From contig NZ_CABVPL010000040.1 in assembly GCF_902499045.1 (NCBI RefSeq), positions 1-64,000 on the forward strand: a stretch of 64,000 bases of DNA, in the 5' to 3' direction. Source of the DNA: Burkholderia latens. GTDB lineage: Bacteria; Pseudomonadota; Gammaproteobacteria; Burkholderiales; Burkholderiaceae. A model generated the notes under the pieces. It had not been told where the DNA came from and made no database searches. It saw only the letters and a list, made by a program, of their open reading frames with translations. Both the position numbers and the translations under genes were made by a program. Positions 36,242 to 46,100 of this stretch are shown piece after piece (the stretch's first letter is position 1; every line of letters starts with the position of its first letter).

Positions 36242-37792
36242 ATGACCATGCTGCGTTCGTGGAGTGCGATTCTGTCGTTGCTGACGCTTGCCGCGTGCGC
36301 GAGCCTGCCGCCGCAGACCGACCGCGCGCCGACGCATGCGTACACCGACACCGCGAACACGCGGCTCGGGATCGCGTTCAGGCAGCAGGCCGACGCGCAT
36401 CCGGGCCAGGACGCGTTTCATCTGCTGCGTGATCCGGTCGATGCGCTCGATGCGCGCGTGCTGCTCGCCGATCGCGCGGACCGCTCGCTGGACCTGCAGT
36501 ACTACATCTGGCACGACGACCTGACCGGACACGAGCTCGCCGATGCGGTGATGCGCGCGGCCGATCGCGGCGTGCGCGTGCGCGTGCTGCTCGACGATCT
36601 GGGCACGAACGCGGACGACCGCAAGCTGCTCGAGATCAGCGCCCATCCGAACATCGAGATCCGGCTGTTCAATCCGGTCGCGACGCGTCACTTCAAGAAG
36701 ATCGGCACGGTGCTCGAGTTCTCGCGCGTCAACCGGCGCATGCACAACAAGGCGATGATCGCGGACAACCAGGCGGCGATCGTCGGCGGCCGCAATATCG
36801 GCGACGAGTATTTCGGCGCGTCGTCGATGCTCGAATTCGGCGATCTCGACGTGGTCGTGCACGGCCCCGTCGTGAACGACATCTCGACCGAGTTCGATAC
36901 GTTCTGGAATTCGCCGTATGCGTTTTCAATCAGTGCGCTGGTCGGCCATGACGCGGCGCCGGGCGGGCTCGATCGCGAGCGCGAACGGCTGCGCGATTAC
37001 CTGCGCGCGATGGAGGACAATCCTTACGTACTCGAGGCGCACCAGCGGCTCGACCAGATCGTCCATGGGCAGGACACGGACCTGTCGTGGGGGCATGCGA
37101 CGGTGCTGTACGACGATCCGGCGAAGATCGCGCGCGCACCGAAGGACAGCGACGGGCACCTGATGCCGCAACTGCGCGCACTCGCGCTGCGGCCCGAGCA
37201 CGAGCTGCTGATCGTGTCGCCGTATTTCGTGCCGGGCAACGAGATGGTCGAGCGGCTGCATGCGCTGACCGCGCGCGGCGTGCGCGTGACGATCCTGACC
37301 AACTCGCTCGCATCGACCGACGTCGCGGCCGTGCATGCCGGCTATCGGCGCTACCGGCGCGAGCTCGTCGACGCCGGCGTGCGGCTTTACGAGCGGCGCC
37401 CGTCCGGCGACAGGAGCATCTCGAAGCAGGTGATCATCGGTTCGTCGCGCGCATCGCTGCACGCGAAGACGTATGTATTCGACCGCAAGAGCATCTTCAT
37501 CGGCTCGATGAATCTCGATCCGCGCTCGCTGAATCTCAACACCGAGATCGGCGTGTACTGCGAGAGCCCGGCAATTGCATCCGAAGTCGCGAACGACCTG
37601 GAGCCGCGGCTCGATCGGATCGCGTGGCGTGTCGAGGTGCGGACCGATCCGGCCGGAAACGGGCGGCTCAAGTGGATTCAGACCGACGACGACGGCAACG
37701 TGACCGAGTTCGATCACGAACCGGAGGTGTCGACGGCGCGGCGTATGGAAGTCTGGTTCCTCGGCCTGTTCCCGATCGAATCGCAGCTGTGA
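36242..37792 (+). CDS. clsC: phospholipase D family lipoprotein, cardiolipin synthase C type
   Basis: 516 residues. A signal peptide with lipobox LAAC (residues 17-20) suggests an outer-membrane or periplasmic lipoprotein. Two PLD motifs are intact: HNKAMIADNQAAIVGGRN (about 167-184) and HAKTYVFDRKSIFIGSMNLD (about 409-428), each HxK(x)4D(x)6G-like. The overall pattern (LDLQYYIWHDDLTG near residue 85) fits E. coli ClsC/YmdC, which makes cardiolipin from phosphatidylethanolamine and phosphatidylglycerol with YmdB. No ymdB-like partner is next to it, so a different phosphatidyl-transfer is possible. It is preceded by GGAGGGCG and is convergent with the S53 peptidase gene. Confidence 0.85.
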   Translation: MTMLRSWSAILSLLTLAACASLPPQTDRAPTHAYTDTANTRLGIAFRQQADAHPGQDAFHLLRDPVDALDARVLLADRADRSLDLQYYIWHDDLTGHELADAVMRAADRGVRVRVLLDDLGTNADDRKLLEISAHPNIEIRLFNPVATRHFKKIGTVLEFSRVNRRMHNKAMIADNQAAIVGGRNIGDEYFGASSMLEFGDLDVVVHGPVVNDISTEFDTFWNSPYAFSISALVGHDAAPGGLDRERERLRDYLRAMEDNPYVLEAHQRLDQIVHGQDTDLSWGHATVLYDDPAKIARAPKDSDGHLMPQLRALALRPEHELLIVSPYFVPGNEMVERLHALTARGVRVTILTNSLASTDVAAVHAGYRRYRRELVDAGVRLYERRPSGDRSISKQVIIGSSRASLHAKTYVFDRKSIFIGSMNLDPRSLNLNTEIGVYCESPAIASEVANDLEPRLDRIAWRVEVRTDPAGNGRLKWIQTDDDGNVTEFDHEPEVSTARRMEVWFLGLFPIESQL

Positions 37793-37819
37793 CGTCGGCT
37801 CGCGGCGGCGGCTGCGCAC

Positions 37820-37859
37820 ACGGTTCCGGGCGCACTGCACCATCCGCACCCGGAACCGT
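37820..37859. terminator. hairpin between convergent clsC and S53 peptidase genes
   Basis: ACGGTTCCGGG pairs with CCCGGAACCGT (37849-37859) over an 18-base loop. No T-run on either side, but the placement between two converging gene ends suggests a shared stop for both transcripts. Confidence 0.55.
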
Positions 37860-37874
37860 CCCATCATCGCGCGA

Positions 37875-39707
37875 TCAGCGTGCGAAATCCGACGTGCTCT
37901 GGATGAACGTGTTCAGCTTCGAGATGTTCACGCTGCCGAAGCCCGTCGTCGCGTCCCAGCCGGCCTTCGCGTTGTAGCCGTACGTGCCGCTGCCGTTGTT
38001 GCCCGACGTCACGTCGTGCAGCAGCGCCGCGTTGCTCGGGAAGTACTTGTAGATGCTCGACGCGGGGAAGCCGAGCGCGTTGTTGTTCGCCGATTGCAGC
38101 CGTGCCCAGATGCCGGTGAAGATCGGCGCGGCGAGGCTCGTGCCGCCTTCGTTGTTCAGGTAGCCCGAACCCCACAGCGTGTCGGACGTCTTGCCGTTCA
38201 CCACCAGGATCGCGCCGGTGCGCAGGTCGGCGTCGAAACCGACGTCCGGCAGCGCGCGCCTGGTCGATCCCGTGAGCGTCGACGATTGCCACGACGGCGC
38301 GGCCTCGTACTTGCTGTAACCGCCGCCCGTCGCCCACACGGTGCCCGACTGCCAGCTCGGATCGTTCCACACGACTTCGCTGTTGTATGCGTTGGTCGAC
38401 GTATTGGTGAACAGCGTCGTGCCGCCCACCGCGATCACGTACGGCGACGTCGCCGGTTCGCTGACCGTATAAGTCGAACGCGACGGCTTGCCGCTCGCGC
38501 ATTCGTACGCGCCGTGGTCGCCGGCGGACACGGAGAAAGTCTGCCCCTGCGCGACCGCCTGCTTGAAGATGGTGTCGTCGGTCGCCTGCGAGCCGGTGCT
38601 GTATGCAGACGATTCGCACACGCCGAGCGACACGTTGATGACCTTCGCGACGTTGTCGCTCACCGCCCGGTTGTAGGCGGCGGTGATCGCGGTGAGCGTC
38701 ATCGACGGCGCGACGTAGAACACGACCTGCTTCACGCTGCCGCCGGCCGCGCCGACGATCGACTGGCTGTCGAGGTTCCATTCGACGGTGCCGGATGTAT
38801 CGGTGTACGAACTGCCTGACGGGCCGGTATGCACGATGCTGCTGCTGATCGTGCCGAGGCCGTTGTTCGCGGCGAACGTGTTCAGGTCGCTGACCGTCTG
38901 CGACAGGTCGCCTTCCGAGATGATGCCGACGGTGGTCTGCGACGCGGTCGGCGTGCCGTCGCCGCCATAGATCGACGAGAACTCGGTCGGGTTGTGCGGC
39001 ACCGCCGATGCGCCCGCCGGAATAGTCAGGTTGCTGGTGTTGCCCTGCGGCGTGCCGCCGGCGCCGGTATGCACGAGTTCGACGTTCTGCAGGCCCAGCA
39101 CCGCGCCCACGATGCCGCCGATCGCGTTCGGCACCTGTGCGGCATCGCTGTTCGCGTAGACGCTGCGGCCGTTGTGCGTGAAACGCTTGAGCGTCGTGCG
39201 GAACGCCGACTTGACCGTGGCCGCGGTGCCGGACGCGGACACGAGCAGGCGGTTCGGCGCGACGACGATGTTGACGAAGCCGGCCTTGCGCAGGTGCGCG
39301 ACGACGGACGCGACCTGCTCGTCGGTCGGCGCGTACTGCGCGGCGAACTGCGCCGGCGTGAGGAACTGCCTGTAGTGCGGCGAGCCCGGCGTATGCAGGT
39401 CGCGCAGGTACTGATCGAGCTGCGCCTCGTTGCGCAGGTTCAGCCCGAGCACGATGTCGACCGATTCGCCGGCCGCCATCTCGGTCGCGGCAGCTGCCGC
39501 GGTGCTGGCCGCCGGCGCGCCGGCGGTACTGCTTTCGCCCTGCTGGACGAGCGGCAGGAATCCCTTGGTGCGCGTTTCGGTCCAGCCGGCGGCCGGTGCG
39601 GCATGGACCGTCGCGACGCTGAACGTCGCGGCCGCGGCGGCGGCAGCGGCGAAGGCGAGCTTGGCGATGCGAGTGTGCTTTTGTTTCTTGTCTGCAACCT
39701 GATTCAT
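37875..39707 (-). CDS. S53 family serine-carboxyl peptidase (sedolisin), secreted
   Basis: 610 residues. An N-terminal signal peptide (basic MNQVADKKQKHTRIAK, then an Ala-rich core, cleavage near VHAAPA) is followed by a Pro-kumamolisin activation domain (residues about 45-200, with LDQYLRDLHTPGSPHYRQFL) to be cut off. The catalytic domain has the Glu-Asp pair in GTVEWNLDSQSI (near 305-310), the oxyanion Asp in SVSAGDHGAYEC and the Ser in NEGGTSLAAPIFTG (near 520), with calcium-site Asp near the C-terminus (GWDATTGFGSV). Sedolisins act in acid. GGAGGGG precedes the ATG. The upstream 690 bases contain an AT-rich patch, so control by a silencer protein is conceivable. Confidence 0.93.
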   Translation of the reverse strand: MNQVADKKQKHTRIAKLAFAAAAAAAATFSVATVHAAPAAGWTETRTKGFLPLVQQGESSTAGAPAASTAAAAATEMAAGESVDIVLGLNLRNEAQLDQYLRDLHTPGSPHYRQFLTPAQFAAQYAPTDEQVASVVAHLRKAGFVNIVVAPNRLLVSASGTAATVKSAFRTTLKRFTHNGRSVYANSDAAQVPNAIGGIVGAVLGLQNVELVHTGAGGTPQGNTSNLTIPAGASAVPHNPTEFSSIYGGDGTPTASQTTVGIISEGDLSQTVSDLNTFAANNGLGTISSSIVHTGPSGSSYTDTSGTVEWNLDSQSIVGAAGGSVKQVVFYVAPSMTLTAITAAYNRAVSDNVAKVINVSLGVCESSAYSTGSQATDDTIFKQAVAQGQTFSVSAGDHGAYECASGKPSRSTYTVSEPATSPYVIAVGGTTLFTNTSTNAYNSEVVWNDPSWQSGTVWATGGGYSKYEAAPSWQSSTLTGSTRRALPDVGFDADLRTGAILVVNGKTSDTLWGSGYLNNEGGTSLAAPIFTGIWARLQSANNNALGFPASSIYKYFPSNAALLHDVTSGNNGSGTYGYNAKAGWDATTGFGSVNISKLNTFIQSTSDFAR

Positions 39708-40397
39708 TTTGAATTACCCCTCCGGTTGAACATCGAACTGCACGACCGACTACGGTCGACGGCGGCGCGGATCGTGCGCCGCCGGCTTCCGCCGCGCCCG
39801 CGCGGATGGCGCGGGCGCGACGGGGCCTTTCGCCCGACCCGGCAAGACGGTGATTCTCCGGGGGCGAAATGCTGGAATGCTGGGTAACGGGAGTGCTGCA
39901 CCGCGCTGCGGCGCGCGGGTACGGAGGCTAGAGCAACAATTTCGGTATCCTGCTCATTCGGTTCGGTCCTTCGGCCCGCTGCCGGACGGCAGCTGCCCAA
40001 TGAAATGCATCGGGATGTTGCATGCGCCGACGGAACACGACGCAGTCGGCGGCGAGAACTTCGGTGCGGCGAAAGCGAAATGCGTGGAGCGGAATCGTTT
40101 GTGGGATCTGCAATTGGTCAGATTGCTTGCATCGGACGGTATCAAGAACGAAAGTTCGGTGTCAAACTTTTTCTGATCATATGAAACAAAATTAAATAGG
40201 ATTGACTGAAATGCTTTTGAAAAAATCAGAGGGGTTTTGTAATTTTCAGAGACGTCGCTGAATGGAATGTCGGATCGTGCCACCGGATAATCGACGTTTC
40301 CGTTCGTAATGCGCGAATGGTTGTGGAGGAAACCTTCCAGTGCGCAGGCGCGCTGCGCAAGCGCGGCAGCCGCACGGATCCTGGCGCTTCGCCGGCT
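39708..40397. other. 690-base region with AT-rich patch between S53 gene and truncated sensor gene
   Basis: No recognisable gene. It must carry the S53 promoter. From about 40140 to 40260 the base composition is strikingly AT-rich (for example ATATGAAACAAAATTAAATA) in otherwise high-GC DNA. Short open frames here (one on + from about 40000 to 40176, one on - from 40283 to 39954) have no family resemblance. The ATPase domain expected after the truncated sensor is not found in any frame. Confidence 0.5.
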
Positions 40398-41021
40398 TCA
40401 ACGGCGCACTTGCCGCCGATGCTCGAGCATCGGTGTGTCGTGCCGCTCGATGGCCTGCAAGTCGTCGACGAGGCGGAAGAGATCGTCGATACAGTGCAGC
40501 AACCGTGCGTCGGACGCGTCGCCGGTTGCCGCCGCGCGCATCCTGATCTCGTCGAGTCGCACTTCGAGGTCGACAAGCGGGGCGCGTGCAACGCGGTGCG
40601 CATTGTCGGGCGAGGGCGTCGCTTCGAACGCAGTGGCATGTTCGAGACGAACGGTCATGGCATTGAATTCCTCGATGAATTTCGACGTCGCATGCGGGCA
40701 ACCGTCGCGAGAAAGCGCATGCACCGTGAGATCGCCGGCGCCGATCCGTTCCGCGGTGTGCGCGCCCGAATCGAGCGCGCCGAGTGTGCGGCGAATCAGT
40801 CTGCACAGATCGACGGCCGCCGCGAGCAGCCCGATCAGCAGCAGCGCCGCCAGCACCGGATACGTGAATGCGTCGTGCGGCAGCGCGTCGCGCGGCAGTT
40901 CGTCCGGGCGGCGCAGCGCGTCCACGATCGACACGCCAATGCCGCCGGCCAGCACGGCGACGAGCGCGAGCAGTGCGATCGCGCGCCCGATGTGCCGGCC
41001 CGGCGTTGCCGGCCGGTTCAC
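40398..41021 (-). CDS. sensor kinase-like protein lacking the ATPase domain
   Basis: 207 residues from a GTG whose G-T-G-A overlaps the response-regulator stop. Two transmembrane segments (about residues 12-32 and 52-75) enclose a short ~20-residue periplasmic loop; a HAMP linker follows (RTLGALDSGAHTAERIGAGDLTVHALS). A degenerate dimerisation domain can be traced: NAHRVARAPLVDLEVRLDEI resembles the HELRTPL helix, then DDLFRLVDDLQAIE. The protein stops 20 residues later, without N, G1 or G2 boxes, so it cannot bind ATP as a kinase. Either a decayed sensor or a kinase-less modulator. Last gene of the RND operon. Confidence 0.75.
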   Translation of the reverse strand: MNRPATPGRHIGRAIALLALVAVLAGGIGVSIVDALRRPDELPRDALPHDAFTYPVLAALLLIGLLAAAVDLCRLIRRTLGALDSGAHTAERIGAGDLTVHALSRDGCPHATSKFIEEFNAMTVRLEHATAFEATPSPDNAHRVARAPLVDLEVRLDEIRMRAAATGDASDARLLHCIDDLFRLVDDLQAIERHDTPMLEHRRQVRR

Positions 41022-41707
41022 GGCATGCGTCGCAACCGGTAGCCGACGCCGCGCATCACCTCCGGCATCCCCGGCGCGCCGGCCTGTTCGAGCTTCTTGC
41101 GCAGCCGGCTGACGTGGCTGTCGACCGTGCGTTCCATCGCGCCCGCGTCGGCCATGCACGCGTCGAGCAGCTCGCCGCGCGTAAACACGCGGCTCGGCGC
41201 ACGCGCCATGTGCGCGAGCAGCCGGAACTCGGTGAGCGTCAACGCGATCGGCACGTCGGCGGATTCCGTGCGCACGCGCGCGAGGTAGCTGGCTATGTCG
41301 ATCTCCAGATCGCCGACCCGCAGCGTGTGCGCGGCCCGCGGCGTACGCACGCGCCGCAGGATCGCGCGCAGGCGCGCGACCACGTCTGCCGGGTCGAACG
41401 GCTTCACGATGTAGTCGTCCGCGCCGCTGCCGAGCGCCTGCAGCCGGTCGACGTCCCGGTCGAACGCGGTGACGACGACGACCGGCGTCGTGCAGCGCCG
41501 GCGCAGTTCGGCCAGCACGTTCCAGCCGCTTCTGCCTGGCAGCGAGATGTCGAGCAGGATCAGGTCGGGCACGAGATGCGGCTGCACGTCGAGCACCGCC
41601 TGTCCGTTGCCGACGCGATAGGTACGCAAGCCGTGATGCGTCAGGTACGCGTCGAGGATCTCGGAGATGTCGGGTTCGTCCTCGGCAATCAGGATCAGCG
41701 CGCTCAT
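41018..41707 (-). CDS. OmpR family response regulator
   Basis: 229 residues. Receiver domain residues 1-120: acidic pair in LIAEDEPDISE, phospho-accepting Asp in PDLILLDISLPG (near 53), Lys in DDYIVKPFDP (near 104). The OmpR winged helix follows (LTLTEFRLLAHMARAPSRVF ... VDSHVSRLRKKLE, residues about 150-215). The ATG overlaps the end of the outer-membrane factor gene by ATGA and the stop overlaps the sensor GTG by GTGA. As part of the RND operon it probably controls the pump, but its cognate phosphodonor is unclear because the adjoining sensor has no ATPase domain. Confidence 0.92.
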   Translation of the reverse strand: MSALILIAEDEPDISEILDAYLTHHGLRTYRVGNGQAVLDVQPHLVPDLILLDISLPGRSGWNVLAELRRRCTTPVVVVTAFDRDVDRLQALGSGADDYIVKPFDPADVVARLRAILRRVRTPRAAHTLRVGDLEIDIASYLARVRTESADVPIALTLTEFRLLAHMARAPSRVFTRGELLDACMADAGAMERTVDSHVSRLRKKLEQAGAPGMPEVMRGVGYRLRRMP

Positions 41708-43149
41708 CGTTGCAATGCCGTGTTGGCCGACGGAGCGACGTCGGTATCGGTCAGTCCGCCGCCGAGCGCCTTGTAGAGCGCCACGGCATTCGCCAGTTCG
41801 CTGCGGCGCAGGTCGAGCAACGCTTGCCGCGACGCGTACAGCTGGCGCTGCGAGTCCAGCAGTTCCAGCCGCCCCTCGACGCCCGCGCGATAGCGCAGGG
41901 TCGACAGGTCGGTGCGGCGCTCGGCCGATGCGACCACGCGCGTTTGTGCTTCGATCTGCCGGCCGAACGTTTCGCGTCCGGCGATACCGTCGGCGACTTC
42001 GCGGAACGCGATCTGGATCGCGCGTTCGTACTCCGCGACCGCGCTGGACTTGCGCACTTCCGCGACGCGCAGCTCGGAACGCAATCGGCCGCCCTGGAAG
42101 ATCGGCACGGTGACCTGCGGCGCGAAGCTCCATACGTTTTGCCCGCCGGCGAAGAGGCTGCCCATCGCCGGGCTGAGGAAGCCGATCGACGAGGTCAGCG
42201 ACAGACGCGGAAAGAACGCTGCGCGCGCGGCGCCGATGTCGGCATTGGCCGCGACGAGGTTCTGTTCGGCCTGCTGGATGTCGGGCCGGCGGAACAGCAG
42301 CTCCGACGGCAGCCCGGCGGGCAGTTGCGTGATCACCGGCTGCTGCTCGAGCGGCAGCGGGGCGGGGAGGTCCTTCGGCGGCTCGCTGCCGAGCAGCACG
42401 CGCATTGCGTTGCGCGCGTGCTCGACGGCCCGCGTGCGCGCCTCGAGATCGGCGCTCGCGCTGGCGACCTGCCCTTCAGCTTGCGCGATGTCGACGCCGC
42501 TCGCCTGGTGCGCGTCCTTCAGCCGGCGCGCGAGGTCGAGCGACTGCCGCCAGTCGGCGAGCGTGCGCTCGGCCAGCGCGCGCTGCTCCAGTGCGAGGCG
42601 CTCGGCGAAATACGCATCCGCCACCGCGCCGACGAGAGAGATCTGTACCGCGCGGCGGCCGTGATCGGTTGCGAGATAGCGCGCGAACGCCGCATCCGAC
42701 AGCGACTTCACGCGGCCGAACAGGTCGATCTCGAACGCGCTGACGCCGACGTTCACGCCGTACTGGTTCCGCGTCGAATCGAACAGCGGCGGATTCGACT
42801 GCGTGTCGGCCGCGGTGCGCTGGCGCGTGAAGCTTGCACCGGCGTCGATCGACGGCAGGCGCGCCGAACGCTGGATGCCGTACTGCGCTTCGGCCGCCTC
42901 GACGTTCAGCGCGGCGAGCCGCAGGTCGCGGTTGTTGCGCAGCGCAACTTCGATCAGGCGCTGCAGGCGCCGATCGCCGAACATCGTGCGCCAGCCGAGA
43001 TCGGCCGCGTTCGCGTGGAGATCGGCGGCCGCTGCGGCCGTATAGGCGGTCGGCACCGGCATCGCGGGTTTCACCAGCGCCGGCGTCAGCGAACAGCCGG
43101 ACAGCGCGAGGGCGCCGGAAACCGCGGCGGAAAGAATGAGCATTCGCAT
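41704..43149 (-). CDS. RND efflux outer-membrane factor (OprM/NodT family)
   Basis: 481 residues. Start ATG 43149 with AAGGAG nine bases upstream. Lipoprotein signal with lipobox LSGC (about residue 19). Two outer-membrane-efflux repeats, with characteristic helices (NRDLRLAALNVEAAEAQYGIQ, LPSELLFRRPDIQQAEQNL, RAGVEGRLELLDSQRQLY). It forms the trimeric channel in the outer membrane for the RND pump encoded just upstream, whose stop is four bases before this start. The downstream response regulator overlaps its end. All five genes run on the minus strand as one unit. Confidence 0.93.
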   Translation of the reverse strand: MRMLILSAAVSGALALSGCSLTPALVKPAMPVPTAYTAAAAADLHANAADLGWRTMFGDRRLQRLIEVALRNNRDLRLAALNVEAAEAQYGIQRSARLPSIDAGASFTRQRTAADTQSNPPLFDSTRNQYGVNVGVSAFEIDLFGRVKSLSDAAFARYLATDHGRRAVQISLVGAVADAYFAERLALEQRALAERTLADWRQSLDLARRLKDAHQASGVDIAQAEGQVASASADLEARTRAVEHARNAMRVLLGSEPPKDLPAPLPLEQQPVITQLPAGLPSELLFRRPDIQQAEQNLVAANADIGAARAAFFPRLSLTSSIGFLSPAMGSLFAGGQNVWSFAPQVTVPIFQGGRLRSELRVAEVRKSSAVAEYERAIQIAFREVADGIAGRETFGRQIEAQTRVVASAERRTDLSTLRYRAGVEGRLELLDSQRQLYASRQALLDLRRSELANAVALYKALGGGLTDTDVAPSANTALQR

Positions 43150-43153
43150 CTGA

Positions 43154-46100
43154 TCAATCTCCTTGTTCGTTATGCAGCGCATCCGGCTTCCGGCGCGCAG
43201 CGCGCCCGGCCCCGATGCGTTCCTGGATGCTCGTCACGAACACGAAGAACACCGGGACGAAGAAAACGGCCAGTACCGTGGCGGTCACCATGCCGCCGAA
43301 CACACCGGTGCCGATCGCGTGCTGCGTTTCGGCGCTGGCGCCGGTCGCGACCATCAGCGGCACCACGCCGAGGCCGAATGCGAGCGAGGTCATCAGGATC
43401 GGGCGCAGCCGCAGCTTCGACGATTCGATGGCCGCCTCGATCAGTCCCTTGCCTTCCTCGCGCAACTGCTTCGCGAATTCGACGATCAGGATCGCGTTCT
43501 TCGCGGACAGGCCGATCACGGTGATCATCCCGACCTTGAAGAACACGTCGTTCGGCAAGCCGCGCAACAGCACCGCCCCGATCGCGCCGAGCAGGCCGAG
43601 CGGCACCACGAGCATCACCGACAGCGGGATCGACCAGCTTTCGTACAGCGCGGCGAGCACCAGGAACACGACGATCATCGACAGCGCCATCAGCATCGGC
43701 GCCTGGGATGCCGACTGGCGCTCCTGCAGCGACTGGCCGGTCCACTCGACCGCGAATCCGGGCGGCAGTTGCGCGGCGAGGCGTTCCATCTCGGCCATCG
43801 CCGCGCCGCTCGACTGGCCGGGCGCCGCGTTGCCGGAGATCCGCGCGGACGGATAGCCCTTGAAGCGCACCATCTGCAGCGGCGTGTCGGCCCACACGGG
43901 GCGCACCACTTCGGACAGCGGTACCATCCCGCCGGCCGCGTTGCGTACGTACAGCTTCATCACGTTGTCGATCTGCATGCGGGCCGGTGCGTCGGCCTGG
44001 ATGATCACCTGCTGCATGCGGCCCGCGTTCGGGAAGTCGTTCACGTAGGTCGAGCCCATCGCGGTGGACAGCGTGTCGCTGAGCGTCGTGAACGACACGC
44101 CGAGCGCCTGCGCTTTCGCGCGATCGATCTCGAGGCGGATGCTCGTGCCGGCCGGCAGGCTGTCCGGGTACACGCCTGTCACGACCTTGCTTTGCGCGGC
44201 AAGCTCGAGCAGCTTCGCCTCGGCCGCCTTCAGCGCCGCATTGCCCTGGTTCGCGCGGTCTTCGAGACGCATCGAGAAGCCCGAGCTGTTGCCGAGTTCG
44301 TCGATGGCCGGCGGCAGCAGGCTCATGACCATGCCTTCGGTCGCGCCGGTCATCGCCTGTTGCGCGAGCATGCCTTCCTCGAGGGTCGACGAGCCGTGGC
44401 GGTCCTTCCAGTCCTTCAGCACGGCCCAGTTCATCGCGGCGTTCGGGCCCTGGCCGGAGAAGCCGTAACCCATCACGGAAATGCTGGACTGGATTGCCGG
44501 GCGCGAAGCAAGATGCTTCTCCAGCGTCTTGACCACGTCATGCGTACGCTCGGTGGTAGCGTCCGCGGGCAGCAGAAAGCTGGTGATGAAATAACCCTGG
44601 TCCTCGTCGGGCAGGAACGACGACGGCAGGCTGCGCAAGCCGAACACGAGCACGCCCGAGATCGCGACGAACACCAGCATCACGCGGCCCGTGCGGCCGA
44701 CCAGGCGGCCGACACGCGTTTCGTACCACGCGGTGAGGCGCTCGAAGCGGCGGTTGAACCAGCCGAAGAAACTGCGTTTCTCGTGATGGCCCGGTTCGAC
44801 CGGCTTGAGCATCGTCGCGCACAGGGCCGGCGTGAGCGTCAGCGCGAGCAGCGCGGAGAACAGGATCGACACGGCCATCGACAGCGTGAACTGCTTGTAG
44901 ATCACGCCGACGGAGCCGCTCGCCATCGCCATCGGGATGAACACCGCGGTGAGCACCAGCGTGATGCCGACGATCGCGCCGGTGATTTCCTTCATCGCCT
45001 TCGACGTGGCCTCCTTCGGCGACAGGCGTTCTTCGGCCATCAGGCGCTCGACGTTCTCGACGACGACGATCGCATCGTCGACGATGATGCCGATCGCGAG
45101 CACCATGCCGAACATCGTCAGCACGTTGATCGAGAAGCCGGCCAGCAGCATCACCGCGAACGTGCCGAGCATCGCGACCGGCGCGACGATCGCCGGGATC
45201 AGCGTGTAGCGCACGTTCTGCAGGAACAGGTACATCACGAGGAACACGAGCACCATCGCCTCGAACAGCGTGGCGATCACCTTCTCGATCGAGATCTTCA
45301 CGAACGGGGACGTGTCGAGCGGAATCGAGTAGGTCATGCCGGCCGGCATCGATTTGCTCAGCTCGGCCATCCGTGCGCGGATCGCGTCGGCCGTCTTCAC
45401 CGCGTTCGCGCCCGGCGCGAGCTGCACGCCGGCGAGCGTGGCCGGCTTGCCGTTCTCGCGGCTCACGAACGTGTAGTTCTGCGAGCCGAGTTCGACGCGC
45501 GCGACATCGCCGAGCACGACCTTCGAGCCATCCGCGTTCGCGCGCAGCACGACCTTCGCGAATTCCTCCGGCGTCATGAGCTGGCCCTGCGCGGTGAGCG
45601 GGACGGTCACGCGCTGGCCCGGCAGCGCGGGCAGCGCACCGAGGCTGCCGGGCGCGATCTGTACGTTCTGCTGGCCGATCGCGGTCGTCAGATCGTTCAT
45701 CGACAGGCCGAAGTTGATCAGCTTCTGCGGATCGACCCAGATGCGCATCGCGCGCTCGGAGCCGAACTGCAGCACGCGGCCTACGCCGTCGATGCGCCGC
45801 AACTCCTCGGACACGCTGCGCGCCATGTAGTCGGCGAGCGCGCCTTCGTCGAAGCGGCCGTTGTCGGAGCGCAGGCCGATCAGCATCAGGAAGCCGGACG
45901 ACGCGGATTCGACGATCAGCCCGTTCTGGCGTACGGCCGCGGGCAGGCGCGGCTCGACCGACTTGATCTTGTTCTGCACGTCGACCTGCGCCATCTCCGG
46001 ATTCGTGCCAGGCTTGAACGTCACGATGATTTGCGCGCTGCCGGACGTGTCGGCCGACGATTCGAAGTACAGCAGGTTCCTGACGCCGGACAGCTCGCGC

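Noticed and set aside
37875-39707. S53 peptidase GGTS motif as a loss of the catalytic Ser context
   Set aside because: SGTS is the textbook form, but GGTS with Ser retained occurs in intact family members, and the Glu-Asp pair is present.
39850-40176. Plus-strand ORF of 108 codons in the AT-rich region
   Set aside because: No recognisable family; starts inside the S53 promoter region; composition changes half-way along.
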